Source: Petunia secreta (lineage: Eukaryota > Streptophyta > Magnoliopsida > Solanales > Solanaceae). Taken from it: a stretch of DNA of 64,000 nt. The stretch spans positions 26,510,001 to 26,574,000 of the forward strand of contig JARKIP010000022.1 of NCBI GenBank assembly GCA_029990175.1, read 5' to 3'. The notes below the pieces were generated by a model. The model saw nothing but the letters and a program-made list of their open reading frames with translations, searched no databases and was not told where the DNA came from. The position numbers and the translations under genes were made by a program. This document shows, piece by piece, positions 23,347-35,190 of this stretch (position 1 is the first letter of the stretch; each line of letters begins with the position of its first letter).

Positions 23347-24359
23347 TGAAACGACCATAGGTAGTCGTTTCGGGAATTAGGACCCCGATGGGCATGCCGA
23401 TAATTTAAAAATCTTCGTAAGGTATGTTAGGACCTGTCTGTAAAATTTGAGCTAAATCAGACCTTATTTGGTACGTATCGGAAGAAGATTTCAGTTTTTA
23501 TTGTCGATAAATATTAAAAAGAGGTTTTCGAGCTCAATTTTGGCGAATGAGCTCCGATCAAAATTTCAAAGCGTTATTAGGTTCGTATGATTATTTGTGA
23601 CATGTGCGAACTTTCGAAAGTGAATTTCGAGGTTTCCGCTAAAATGCCGAAGTTAAGTAATTTGACATTTTTTCATTAAATTTGCATATTGAGTTTTGGG
23701 AGTCCGATTTGAGATCAACCTTAGCGAGTATGTTACATATATTTTGTATAACTTTTTTGAGAAAATTTGAGGTTATTCCGAGCTTTGTAGGGTTCTATTT
23801 TAATTTTCGACACTGCGGCAAGTTTTCAAAGTGTAATGTTTCCAATTGAGAATACTATTTTTTTGAATAATATCTACCTAATTAGAAAATATCACCGCCT
23901 CATTAAAGTAGATAAGCATTAAAGCTTGTGGTATTGATTCCAAAAGGGCGTCTTTGCTGCACCTTAAATATATTTCTTATTCCACCACCACTAAACAAAA
24001 ACTCCATGCTTAAAACAAGATTCGAACAAGGATTAGCGGAAGTTGTTTCATAGTTCTTCGCGAAGCAGCATGTATTTATTCCTTTATATTGTAATTAAAT
24101 ACTACATCTACTTAATGGGAATATATGCATAGTGGTGGAACAAGTAAATATGTGTGATAACAATGATGAGAGAATAATTATTGTATAAATCAAACGCTAA
24201 TGGAATTAACCAAGGGAGCAGAATGTTTTTGGAACATCTATTTGGACGTCTTTGACAAAACCTTGACACAACTCATTTTCTTTATGTATGATGATCCTTT
24301 CAGTACCAAGGATTGGTTATTTTAGCATACAGGTTATGAATACTATTTGTTTTGGGGCT

Positions 24360-24364
24360 AGAAC
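24360..24364. repeat. target site duplication AGAAC, left copy (element B)
   Basis: AGAAC directly precedes the LTR of copy B and recurs at 34284-34288 directly after its other LTR. Confidence 0.93.
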
Positions 24365-26849
24365 TGACACGACCCGGAATTCGATTAGGCCGTGCGGGCA
24401 CTCGACATCCTCTCCTAGACCCGTCGAGCGAACCCTTACCGATTAAATTAGAAAAATAAATATAACAATTCATAAATAAGAACAAGACTTAGAAAAAGCA
24501 CAAACATACTGATACCTCTAAGCTGTACAAAAGAACTTACAACTGACTACCCAACATATGAGGTTTAGGGCTATCCAGACTAGACATCTAAGAGTACAAA
24601 AGAAGACAGATACCTCCTGAAAGGAGCAAAATGCAACTGAAATAACAACCAATAAACTGGTGGCCATCCGGAATAAAAGCTGGCTCACCCTGACAGCTGA
24701 AGTCGTCTTCGCTCCTTCACAACGTGGCGAACTCAATCCTGGAGTGAACCTGCCGAAACGAAATAGATAGACAAGAAACAAACAACAAACAAGGGTGAGT
24801 CAAAAGAACTCAATATGTGGGGCAGACTAGCCACCTCAAAGAATAGGATAGCTAGCGAGGGAGAAGAAACAGATAGACTAAATTTCTCTTATTTAAATTA
24901 TAAAAAGGCAGAGCTAGGTAATAACCAGAAACACGTATGAAACCATAAACTCAACCAGGAATACGAGCCAGAAATATATCAACAAATAAGTAATGCACGT
25001 ATAAGCAGAACGGTAGTCATGTACCGCAAGTCTACCCAATGGTATGAAATGAGATGAAATGAAATTAAATATAATGCAAAGGGTCACATTTGGCCGTAAT
25101 CCCATCTCAAAGCGGAATACTCCTGCATTCGAGGGTAATCCAATCTGATAATCAACTGGAGCGGAATACTCATGCTCCTGGGGCGGAATACTCCTGCACC
25201 CGATATAATATAAACCAGAGGTGGAATACTCCTGCACTCTCCTGGGGCGGAATACTCCTGCACCCGATATAATGTAAGGCTGAGGCGGAATACTCCTGCA
25301 CTCAATATCTGACATAAGAGCGGAATACTCCTGCTCCTAGGGCGGAATCCTCCTACCCTCAATATGATACAATGGAGCAGAATCCTCCTGCTGCTGGGGC
25401 GGAATACTCTTGCACCCAATATGATATGCAATATAATGCATATGAACGCAATGTGATGCAATAATAACCCTTCACCGGCGCGGGACTCTCATAGACAGCC
25501 AGGAAGTAGATGCCAACTCACAGCGGGAAGTAAATGCCAACTCCTCAATGCAATACCAACAAAAGGACATAACATATAATGTATACAATGTAAATCCAAA
25601 GCTAAGGTGTAATGAGTACGCCTATTGGCAACTACACACGTAAGGAACACGTGGTAGAAAATTCACGAGGCCAGGTGCCTCCAAAGAAATGGATATAAAC
25701 ACTTACCTCTTCCAAAAGTTAGCACTTGTTAATCAACAACCGCTTTATCCTTTGGTTTCATTGCCAAACGATCCCACTCTATTCAATAAGCAGAAAAATA
25801 TATCAAATTAGGATAAAGGCTTCATTCCTCACATTTTAGGGCAATCCGGTTAGGAACCTGATACCCTATTCGCAAAAGCAGTACGCAGGCCAGACCTATG
25901 TACAGGGTTTAAGGTCACATAACCAAACCCTAAATAAATTACATTTATAAGTTGTCCATAACTAACTGAGTACGAATATATAATCAATTCCATTATTGGT
26001 ATCCATTTGACCCTTTAAACTATTAATTGAACTTATTAAAACGATGTCTAATATTCCAAGTTTTACGGTTAAAATATATTCAAACACATGTAATAAACTC
26101 AAAAAATGCATTAAGATCATTACCTGAATGTTTCGGGGTAAAAATTCTACTATTTTCCCAGCTCTTTTCTCATTTTCTGGCATTTTTTCTTTGCTGCGTT
26201 CTGTCTTTTTCGTTTCTGCTCTTGTTTTTTTGTTTCTGTTCTAGTACTAGTAAAATGCTAAGGGATATATATATCCCTTAGCACCACCGCCCATGGTCAC
26301 TTTCATTTTCTTTCTTGTTTTGTCTTTTCTTTTTTTTTTCCTTTTTTTATCCTTTAAAATTCGCTGATACGGTAAAAATTAAAACGGTACCCTACGATAT
26401 TTGAAATAATTCCAACTTTTGCATACAAGTTATACAAAATATATATAGCATACTCGATAAGCTGGATCTCAAATCGGGTTCCCGAAACTCAAGATGCGAA
26501 TTTAAATAGAAAAAAGTCAAATTATTTAACTTTCGGCATTTTAGCGAAAACTAGCCGAACAACATCGAAATTCACTTTCGAAAAATCACAAAAGCCACAA
26601 ATAATAATACGAACCTAACGGCGGTTTCGGATTTCGAATCAGAGCTCATTCGCAAAAACCGAGCTCGAAAATCTCTTTTTAATATTTATTGACAATAAAA
26701 ACTGAAACCTTCTTCTGATGCCTACCAAACGAGGTCTGATTTAGCTCAAATTTTACAGACAGGTCCTAATGGACATTACGAATATTTTAAAATTATCGGC
26801 ACGACAATCGGAGCCCTAAATTTCGAAACGACTAACCGAGGTCGTTTCA
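24365..26849 (-). repeat. 3' LTR of copy B (left)
   Basis: It runs from TGACACGACCCGG to GGTCGTTTCA. The 35-bp array present in copies A, C and D is missing; instead a long irregular array of GGAATACTCC hairpin units is present (25108-25415). Confidence 0.92.
25108..25415 (-). repeat. irregular hairpin array (GGAATACTCC units) in LTR B left
   Basis: About ten copies of a (C/T)GGAATACTCCTGC core alternate with CCGATATAATATAAACC-like spacers. The bases on either side of the core pair with each other (GGGGC with CACCC, GAGG with CACTC, GAGC with GCTCC) and change together from unit to unit. On the sense strand the loop is GGAGTATTC. Confidence 0.85.
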
Positions 26850-27779
26850 TTCTCCTCCACTTAAACTCTCGTTCGTCCCCGAACGAGCCTAAGTCCAAAG
26901 AAAAGTTCACACAGATAACAAGAGAACTTGCACGACCTCATAAGCTGCTCCACGGGCATTATCTCCTGATGACATGTTAAGAATTATAACACGTGCACTG
27001 AACTCTTTGAATAAAACATATCTAGATAATATGATAACACCATTGCCCGGATTATTCTGACTAAGGTGATCCTTCCTCGATCACGAGAGGAGAGTTCTAC
27101 ATTTTCGAAATAAAAATACACGAAACTTTGAATGGGTTAGCATGATTCACCCGATAATCACCTCTTCGATATACCTTTCAATATAGAACAGGTCGATGGA
27201 ACTAAGAATTAGCTCACGCTTGATTCAATAGGGGGAGTTTTTGAAGTACCTTGCCACTACGCACTATAGAAGATCTGATACAAGCTATATTAATTTTACG
27301 AACGCACTATGCAACATCTCAGTTGATGTTAGTGTTGTTCCGCAAGCTCCTTCTGGGAATGTAGTTACTCACATCCTAATGTATGTCAAAGGTTTATCTA
27401 AATAGGATCTAACATATAAGGATAAGGATCATGCAAATACTACTGGATAGTATGATGCAGACCAGGAATGATCTTCAGACTGAACATCTACTTCAGGGTA
27501 TTGTCTTTGAATTAGAAATATTATGACTTAAAAAAGTAAAAATAAAGGAGACATGTAGTTGGACCATGAGCTGAGAAAGAATACCAACAACAAAGTTGAT
27601 TACATGAGCACTTACAACGCTAAAGTAACCTCTCAAGGAGTTGAGGTGTGAAGGAGATATTCCAATGATGGATGCACGACATGCTGCACTAGACCTTTAA
27701 CTCTAAATTTTCATGAAGTAAAATAACGTCAGTATGAGGATCCAGTTCTACTTGAATAGAGACAGATAGCTAGAAGAAA

Positions 27780-28021
27780 ATTGGAGTCACAATAAAGGGT
27801 TACTACTGACGGTGTTGTCATGTATAAAGAAAGACTTTGTGTCCCTGTTGTTGCATATTTACGTGGACAGATTATGATAGAGGCACATTATTCCAAATGC
27901 ACTGTTCATCCAGGTTCGACAAAGATGTACAATGATCTTAAGTAGATTTATTAGTGGGACGGAATGAAGTGTGACATAGAAGAATTTGTGGCTCATTGTT
28001 CTAATTGCCAGCAATTAAAGT
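27780..28021 (+). pseudogene. chromovirus integrase N-terminal fragment inside copy B (opposite strand)
   Basis: On the plus strand, opposite to element B, the sequence encodes a typical Ty3/gypsy chromovirus integrase start: ERLCVPVV-like and YLRGQIMIEAHYSKCTVHPG, then STKMYNDLK, a TAG stop, WWDGMKCDIEEFVAHC and SNCQQLK. This is the HHCC zinc-binding domain in its usual spacing. Residues upstream are unrecognisable, and the catalytic core does not follow. It resembles the Tekay/Del branch by its wording, but I did not test this. It lies in the extra segment absent from copies A and C, so it was acquired by or inserted into B. Confidence 0.8.
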
Positions 28022-29289
28022 CGTGTCATCTTTCCAGACTTTATACTTTCAGCCGATAGGTACGTACATATGATCAGGTTGCCAACTTATCTCTAGTATT
28101 AATAGATTATTAGTGAGTTTAGCAATGATCGATACTCATTGTAGGTTTCTGGCATTGGCCCTAGGTTGGGTCGTGACAAAAGTGGTATCAACGCCTTAGA
28201 GACTTAGTATTACCATTCTGTATTTGGGGGAAGACTCATCCACTTAAATCACAAACTCATGCAGCTATTTGAATAGGAATAACCATCCTCGCACAGTCTG
28301 CTGGACTAAAGAAGATTTAGCTGAAACTTGAATGTAGGCAGACCTAAGCTACCAACTACCCTTTCGAGTTGCCAAACAGCTGCAACTCTCGAGTTCACAA
28401 TTCCATACCTTTGCCGTAAACACCACCACCTGATGGATGGTACTTCTATTACCCTAGAAGCCTTGAAAAACAATAATATGCTTACCCAGCTACAATAACA
28501 CGTACTCTGGCTCAACACAGGGAACATCACAAGCAGCTACCAACCACCCAAGCTCACTAGTGCCGGACGAATAAGAAATGGAAATGGACCAAGGATAAAA
28601 ATAATTAGAGCTTCAGGAAGCTCATGTTTTTTATTTGCTTGGCTCCCAGAGCTACACTACTTCCGAGTCAAGCTAACCAAAGAATCACAATTGAAGAGAT
28701 AGACATTAAATAAGTTTTATGGAACAACATCTATGTCAATTTAACCTTCCTATAAGAAGGAAACTCGGACAATTTACCAGAAACCCTTTTATAACCGAGA
28801 CAAACTCATATAATAACATGACTCTACTAGCGCCTCGAACCATGAGGAGATACGTAAATCGTGTATTACTTACTAATCACTTTGCACCGGAGAAACAATG
28901 ACACTTTCTGATGATGACGGGTAAGAATCCCATCATCATACCGACACTGAGTTCCAAAGAGAGGTAGACTAACTTGACATTATAACAGAATGAGGCACAA
29001 CAAGATGCCAAGCAAACAATACCGATACTCACTCACAAATCTCTCACATTTAAACCAGATAAACTAGTAGGGTCATCACAAATGCCAGGAATAAATCATA
29101 CTAGAAGCTCACCCCTCTACCGTAATCGATTCTTAATAGAAACAATGTCCAAGGAAGCCATGGAAACATGGTAAGATAAACGAAGTCCAGACCGATCAGA
29201 AGAATGAAATCTTACTCACATATAATGGAAGAAGAAATCCATTTGATTTACTACATTGGATACCTCAACATCCTGCCAGACTAGCAGTT

Positions 29290-30600
29290 CATAGAACTGC
29301 CTCTGCCGCTGAGCTAAGCCACTACCCTGATAATCACCTTCTGACAAACCACTGCCACCACGCTCTTAACCTCTACTGGATGGTGGCATATCTCTGGCTG
29401 ATTGAGATCTAAATGAATCCCCTGCGACTGTGCAGGTGCCTGATGACGAGAGAAAGGACGACTGCCTACTTGCCGAAGTATGGGAGAACTCCACCAAAGA
29501 TGACAGGTTCGCGACAATGATAATACTTTTTTAGTTAAAATGGAAGCAGGACAGATAGTTGATAGTTACAAAGAGAAAAAACTAGGTCTGATATTGACGA
29601 ACTAATGGCGCACTCTAAGAATCGTGTGACACAAGCTGAGATAACCTGGAAGGTGACCTCCTAAAATAATCAGAACTCTTACCTCTAAATGAGGTACCAT
29701 GGTTGCCCACCAGGGCCACGAAATTTCTTGCTTTCTCGCACTGACTCGTCTTGCTCTAACTTATGGTATGCCTCGTACCTTCGGGCAATATCAACAACAA
29801 TATCAAATGAAATCCCGACCTCAATCTCTCCAGCCATCTGGGATCTCATGGAAAGAGAAAGGTCATCAGTAAATCTTTAAATCTCTCGAAAGGCTCATGG
29901 ACTAGTTCTAATGCATATACAGCCATTCTATAGAATTCAATCTCATATTCTGAAACACCAACAGGCTATCTGACAGGCTACCCTGTCCAATCCACTCAAA
30001 CTGGCAACACTTTTCATCTCGCTCGCTACCCGAAAGGAACTTTTCCACGAATCTAGAAGAAAAATTGAACAAAGTTAGCTAATAAGAGAGCGGCCCACCA
30101 ATTCAAGGCTAGACCCCCGGAACTGGAAAGCAGAATAATCAACACCATACTGCTCGATATAATCAAAAGCCTGAAAGATACGCTGACATCATATTGTAAA
30201 AATTCACGAGGATTATCTAATGTATAGCATGAGAATATCAGAAGGTTCAATTGGATAAAATTATGCAGCCTCTTCGGGCACTAGGACCGAACTGTTACCT
30301 GGGCTAACTAACCAACAGAACAATTGGTGGCGCAACACATACTGCCTCTGGAACATAATTGTCTGGGGAAACATCAGGAACTAGAACAAGAACTCTCTAA
30401 ATCTGAACATCACCATATGCGGCGGCCTGATAAGCTGCCTAGCGAATAATAGGTTCTTGCGGTATCTGCGTCGCCAAAATTCTCATAAAAGCACCGTAGA
30501 GAGCCAAGGGAACCACAAGGCCCTGCTCCTTCCCATCGCGAGCTCGTACGGCTAGGACCTCCGTAACTATATCGTCAGCACGATCAAAACTCTTGGGGCT
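29290..30600 (-). pseudogene. degenerate gag remnant of copy B
   Basis: On the minus strand the capsid end near 29910-29760 reads INDLSLSMRSQMAGEIEVG-like sequence followed by DIVVDIARRYEAYHKLEQ-like sequence, comparable with Ty3/gypsy gag. A serine-rich tail with a poor zinc knuckle follows to about 29290. Several stops break it. Confidence 0.6.
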
Positions 30601-30865
30601 TGAGTAGCTCTAGCCCCATGCTAGACTACTTCGTCTTGAACTCACACCGTTTGCTGATTTATCGCAAGAGGGTTCACAATTACCACAAAGGAAATAACAA
30701 ATTAACGAAAATACTTTGGAATCCTAGACCGACGCACGATCAGAAATGAAGGAAGTGAAACTTCCTAAATTCCATCATAGCCTCTCGTAGATAAGTACGG
30801 ACGTCTACGTACCTATCAACGAGACTCTACTAGACACTATCTTAGTCTGGATAGACTCTAAATTA

Positions 30866-30880
30866 GGCTCCGATACCAAC
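30866..30880 (-). other. primer binding site of copy B
   Basis: The minus strand reads GTTGGTATCGGAGCC next to the LTR. It differs by one base (G for A) from the usual tRNA-iMet-complementary TGGTATCAGAGC seen in copy C. Confidence 0.8.
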
Positions 30881-31405
30881 TGACACGACCCAGAATTCGG
30901 TTAGGCAGTGCAGGCACCCGACATCCTCCCCTAGACCCGACGGGCGAACCCTTACCGATTAAATTAGGAAAATAAATATAACAATTCATAAATAAGAACA
31001 AGACTTAGAAAAAGCACAAACATATTGATACCTCTAAGCTGTACAAAAGAAATTACAGTTGACTACCCAACATACTAGGTTTAGGGCTATCCAGACTAGA
31101 CATCTAAGAGTACAAAAGAAGACGATACCTCCTAAAGGGAGCAAATGCAACTGAAATAACAACCAATAAACTGGTGGCCATCCAGAATAAAAGCTGGCTC
31201 GCCCTGACAGCTGAAGTTGTCTACGCTCCTTCACAACGTGGCTAACTCAATCCTGGAGCGAACCTGCCGAAACGAAATAGATCGACAAGAAACAAACAAC
31301 AAACAAGGGTGAGTCAAAAGAACTCAATAAGTAGGGCAGACTAGCCACCTCAAAGAATAGGATAGCGAGCCAGGGAGAAGCAACAGATAAACTAAATTCC
31401 TCTTA

Positions 31406-31414
31406 TTTAAATTA
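31406..31414. repeat. 9-bp target duplication TTTAAATTA, left copy
   Basis: It matches 32606-32614 exactly. Nine-base duplications are the hallmark of Mutator-like insertions. Other LTR copies have this sequence once at the same place. Confidence 0.9.
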
Positions 31415-32605
31415 GGAAAAATGGCTAAAATCCTCCCTAAACTATAACTTTTTTCCAACTTGACACTTTAACTTTGCGGGAGTCCTAATACCCCCCCCCC
31501 CAGACTATTTTGAACTGGTATTATTATCACCTTTCTTGTTCAGTCCCAACTTAAGAATGAATGTGATTTTCACGCACCAGACATTGTATGACACGTGTCA
31601 AACTAAATATTTTTAAAAAAGACAAAATAAAAGCTATTCTTTTAAAACAAAACAAAAAATAAAATTAACCTCCTCCTTTTCCCCTAACTCCCTTCACCAT
31701 ATCAGATTCCATGGTATACTGATGGAAAAGGCAAAATATGCAGAAAAAAAATTCAACAAAACCCTACATCTCAGAAGGCCAAAACTAGAATTATAAGTTG
31801 GAAGCAACAAATGTTTTCATAGTAACGCCTGATTTCATCACTTTTAATTGGGAACAATAATTCTTCCAATAACATGGTCAAGATGTATCTGTCCGTTGGA
31901 TGTAATTCTCCTTCCACCCTTGGGGTCAACGTCAATAATATTCATAGTTTGCAATTCCTGAATGATGTGGCGTGGATGGCTTCCATTCCTCTGGTCACCA
32001 CCATAGATAAGACGGAATCCACAACACCAATACCTCCATTTTATTGCTCTATATGTTGCTTAGTGCGATACTTGTGCGTCTTCTCTCCTACGAGTTGCAG
32101 CAAGGGTTCGCTGCGGAACATTTCTAAATATTCTTTGGCTTTTGGGTCAAAAAATGATGGCATCAGCTTTTCTTGGGTTTGAAGTGAAAGGAGTAAGATG
32201 GTGGTGTGATTCCCGATTTGTTAAAAAATGAGGGGTACTATTGCAGTAGAGATGGAGGTGGTGATGGTGGAATTGTGGAGGAGGTGGCAATGGTGAATTC
32301 ATAATGAAGAAGATAAGAAATAAAAGAAAAGGAAAAAGAAAAGGAATAAGGAAAACAGTAAAATAAAACCACAAAAATTAGAAAATACATTTAATAAAAA
32401 GAATTTGGCATGAAATAAAGTTTTACATTTTTCTTGCTCCTGTCACTCTCTTAAAGAGAGTGATACACACTCTCTATGCCACATAAGCTCAGAAGAGGGT
32501 ATTTATATCAGTTCAAAATAGTCTAAGGGGGTACTAGGAACCCCGCAAAGTTGGAGTGTCAAGTTTGAAAAAAAGTTAAAGTTTAAGGGGAAAAGCCATT
32601 TTGCC
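31415..32605. mobile_element. Pack-MULE (non-autonomous Mutator-like element) with captured gene sequence
   Basis: The 1,191-bp insertion in the LTR is flanked by a 9-bp duplication. The ends are imperfect terminal inverted repeats of 80 or so bases: the left end GGAAAAATGGCTAAAATCC matches the inverted right end GGCAAAATGGCTTTTCCCC, then both have ACTTGACACT-like and AACTTTGCGGG-like segments. A run of C at 31490-31501 lies in the left repeat. The middle holds a ribosomal protein S19 fragment (31844-32045) and a second open stretch I cannot identify (about 32050-32180, minus strand). It encodes no transposase, so it depended on an autonomous MULE. Confidence 0.88.
31844..32045 (-). pseudogene. 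RPS19-like: captured fragment of 40S ribosomal protein S19 gene
   Basis: On the minus strand the C-terminal part of eukaryotic S19 is recognisable: GFRLIYGGDQRNGSHP, then IQELQTMNIIDVDPKGGRR, ITSNGQIHLDHVIGRIIV, ending at a TAA (31844-31846). A short piece before it (NGGIGVV) fits the preceding glycine-rich part but is in another frame. Around ten codons normally present between NGS(R)P and the LQ(Q)LQ helix are missing. S19 is a small-subunit ribosomal protein needed for 40S maturation. Here it is a partial, frameshifted copy inside a Pack-MULE and is not a working gene. Confidence 0.8.
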
Positions 32606-32614
32606 TTTAAATTA
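32606..32614. repeat. 9-bp target duplication TTTAAATTA, right copy
   Basis: It is identical to 31406-31414 and directly follows the right terminal inverted repeat. Confidence 0.9.
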
Positions 32615-32822
32615 TAAAAAGGCAGAGCAAGGTAATAACCAGAAACACGTATGAAACCATAAACTCGACAAGGAATATGAGCCAGAAATATATCAACAAA
32701 TAAGCAATGCACGTATAAGCAGAACAGTAGTCATGTACCGCAAGTCTACCAATGTTATGAAATGAGATGAAATGAAATGAAATATAATGCGAAGGGTCAC
32801 ATGTACCCGTAATCCCATCTCA

Positions 32823-33130
32823 AAGCGGAATACTCCTGCATTCGAGGGGAATCTAATCTGATAACCAACTGGAGCGGAATACTCCTGATCCTGGAGCGGA
32901 ATACTCCTGCACCCGATATAATATAAACCAGAGGCGGAATACTCCTGCACTTTCCTGGGGCGGAATACTCCTGCACCCGATATAATGTAAATCTGAGGTG
33001 GAATACTCCTACACTCAATATCTGACATAAGAGCGGAATACTCCTGCTCCTAGGGCGGAATCCTCCTACCCTCAATATGATACAATGGAGCGGAATCCTC
33101 CTGTTGCTGGGGCGGAATACTCCTGCACCC
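32823..33130 (-). repeat. irregular hairpin array (GGAATACTCC units) in LTR B right
   Basis: It is the counterpart of 25108-25415 in the other LTR of copy B, with the same order of units and a few base changes, including GGAGCGGAATACTCCTGATCC near 32872. Confidence 0.85.
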
Positions 33131-34811
33131 AATATGATATGCAATGTAATGCATATGAATGACATATAATGCATATGAACGCAATGTGATGCAATAATAG
33201 CCCTTCACCGGCGCGGGACTCTCATCGACAGCCGAGAAGTAGATGCCAACTCACAGCCATGGTACAATGCTCAGATCCTTAACATTGCGTTATTCGCATA
33301 CGCAATATGCAGGACAGGTCTATGTACAGAATTTAAGGTCACATAACCAAACCCTAAATAAATTATATTTATAAGTTGCCCATAACTGACTGAGTACGAA
33401 TATATCATCAATTCCATTATCGGAGACCATTTGACCCTTTAAACTATTAATTGAACTTATTAAAATGATGTCTAATATTCCAAGTTTTACGGTTACAATA
33501 TATTCAAACACACGTAATAAACTCAAATAATGCATTAAGATCATTACCTGAATGTTTCAGGGTAAAAATTCTACTATTTTCCCAGCTCTTTTCTTATTTT
33601 CTGGCATTTTTTTTTTGCTGCGTTCTGTCTTTTTCGTTTCTGCTCTTGTTTCTGTTTCTGTTCTAGTACTAGTAAAATGCTAAGGGATATTTATATCCCT
33701 TAGCACCACCGCCCATGGTCACTTTAGTATTCTCTCTTGTTTTGTCTTTTTATCTTTTGTCTTTACATTTTTTTCTTTTTTTATCCTTTAAAATTTGCTG
33801 CTACAGTAAAAATTAAAACGGTACCCTATGATATTTGAAATAATTCCAACTTTTGCATACAAGTTATACAAAATATATATAGCATACTCGATAAGGCGGA
33901 TCTCAAATCGGGTTTTCGAAACTCAAGATGCGAATTTAAATAGAAAAAAGTCAAATTATTTAACTTTCGGCATATTAGCGGAAACTAGCCGAACAGCATC
34001 GAAATTCACTTTCAAAAAATTTAAAAAGCCATAAATAATCATACGAACCTAACGGCGCTTTCGGATTTCGAATCGGAGCTCATTCGCCAAAACCGAGCTC
34101 GAAAATCTCTTTTTAATATTTATCGACAATAAAAACTGAAACCTTCTTCCGATGCCTACTAAACGAGGTCTGATTTAGCTCAAATTTTACAGACAGGTCC
34201 TAACAGATATTACGAATATTTTAAAATTATCGGCACACCAATCAGAGTCCTATTTTTCGAAACGACTAACCGAGGTCGTTTCAAGAACATTGACAAATTC
34301 AGTGATATGTCTCAATTATTATCTTATTGTTATGTCTTAAATTGAGTACCTAAGGGTAGAGATTGGTGTTTCGGGTTTATGCTTTAGAAATATAAAATTG
34401 GAAATTTAAGTCGATAGCCTCAATTAATTATGTTTTATGTTCATTTACTTAGAGAAAGACTGTTAGGAGGAGATTCGATGGGGAAAAGTGGTTGTTGAAT
34501 AGTAAGTTGCTTCTTAAGGCTGAGGTAAGCGTTTGTATCCATTTCTTTGGAGGCCCTTGGCCTCGTGGATAATCTACTACGCGTTCCTTACGTGTGTAGC
34601 TGCTGATAGGCGTACTCATTACGCCTTAGCTTTGGATTTACATTATATATTATATGTTATATCATGTTGTTGGTATTGCATTGAGGATCTAAGCATTGTA
34701 CTCTGGCTGTGAGTTCGCATATACTATCTGTCTGTCGATGAGAGTCTCGCACTGGCGATGGGTTACTATTGCATCATGTTGCATTCATATGCATTATGAT
34801 GCATAGATATT

Positions 34812-35014
34812 GGGTGCATGAGGATTCCGCCCCAGGAGCAGGAGGATTCCGCTCATTGCATACATATTAGGTGCAGGAGGATTTCGTCCTAGGAGCAGGA
34901 GGATTCCGCTCCATTGCATCATATTGAGGCTAGGAGGATTTCGCCCTAGGAGCAGGAGGATTCAGTTCCTTACGGGTAGGAGGATTCTACCCCGGAGTAG
35001 GAGGATTCTGCTCC
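34812..35014 (+). repeat. hairpin array (GGAGGATTC loop units) in the plus-strand LTR
   Basis: Seven to eight units share AGGAGGATTC. Stems differ: GGGTGC/GCCCC at 34812, GGAGC/GCTC at 34835, AGG/CCT near 34869, GGGTA/TACCC at 34974-34992 and GGAGTA/TGCTCC at 34994-35014. Both sides change together. Confidence 0.88.
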
Positions 35015-35190
35015 ATCTATTTGGCACATGTGACACCATTGCATCATACTGCATTCATCCCATTTTATTGCACCGAACGCTGACTATTATGTGACTATTA
35101 TGCTGTGTTTTGTGTATGCGGTATGTATACCATATTGTGGACATATTTCAATTTGCCTATATATTTCTGGCTCATATTCTAGGTTGCAGG

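Larger units (their letters stand above)
21236..24364 (+). mobile_element. plus-strand LARD copy, 5'-truncated: internal region and first part of 3' LTR
   Basis: It belongs to the same family as copies A-D but in the opposite orientation. It starts abruptly in gag (compare minus strand of copy C near 57720), runs through the shared non-coding internal sequence to a purine tract (23334-23346), and enters the 3' LTR at 23347 (TGAAACGACC). The LTR is interrupted at 24364 by copy B and resumes at 34284. The stretch 23810-24364 does not obviously match the other LTRs and may be a divergent or inserted segment. Confidence 0.82.
26850..30880 (-). other. internal region of copy B
   Basis: It begins with the inverted purine tract (26850-26862) and ends with the primer site. 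Conserved non-coding family sequence occupies most of it. Compared with copies A and C, the stretch from about 27333 to 28210 is extra. Confidence 0.8.
24365..34283 (-). mobile_element. LARD copy B, nested in the 3' LTR of the plus-strand copy
   Basis: The complete 9.9 kb insertion has two LTRs, a primer site, a purine tract and AGAAC duplications. The left (3') LTR is 2,485 bp. The right (5') LTR is 3,403 bp only because a Pack-MULE of 1,191 bp and a 9-bp duplication lie inside it. The internal region (4.0 kb) contains an extra piece of about 0.85 kb with a chromovirus integrase fragment, and a gag remnant; there is no pol of its own. Confidence 0.93.
30881..34283 (-). repeat. 5' LTR of copy B (right), containing a Pack-MULE
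   Basis: It starts TGACACGACCC and ends GGTCGTTTCA. Without the Pack-MULE (1,191 bp) and its 9-bp duplication, the LTR would be about 2.2 kb, shorter than the left LTR because of deletion near 33250. Confidence 0.9.
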
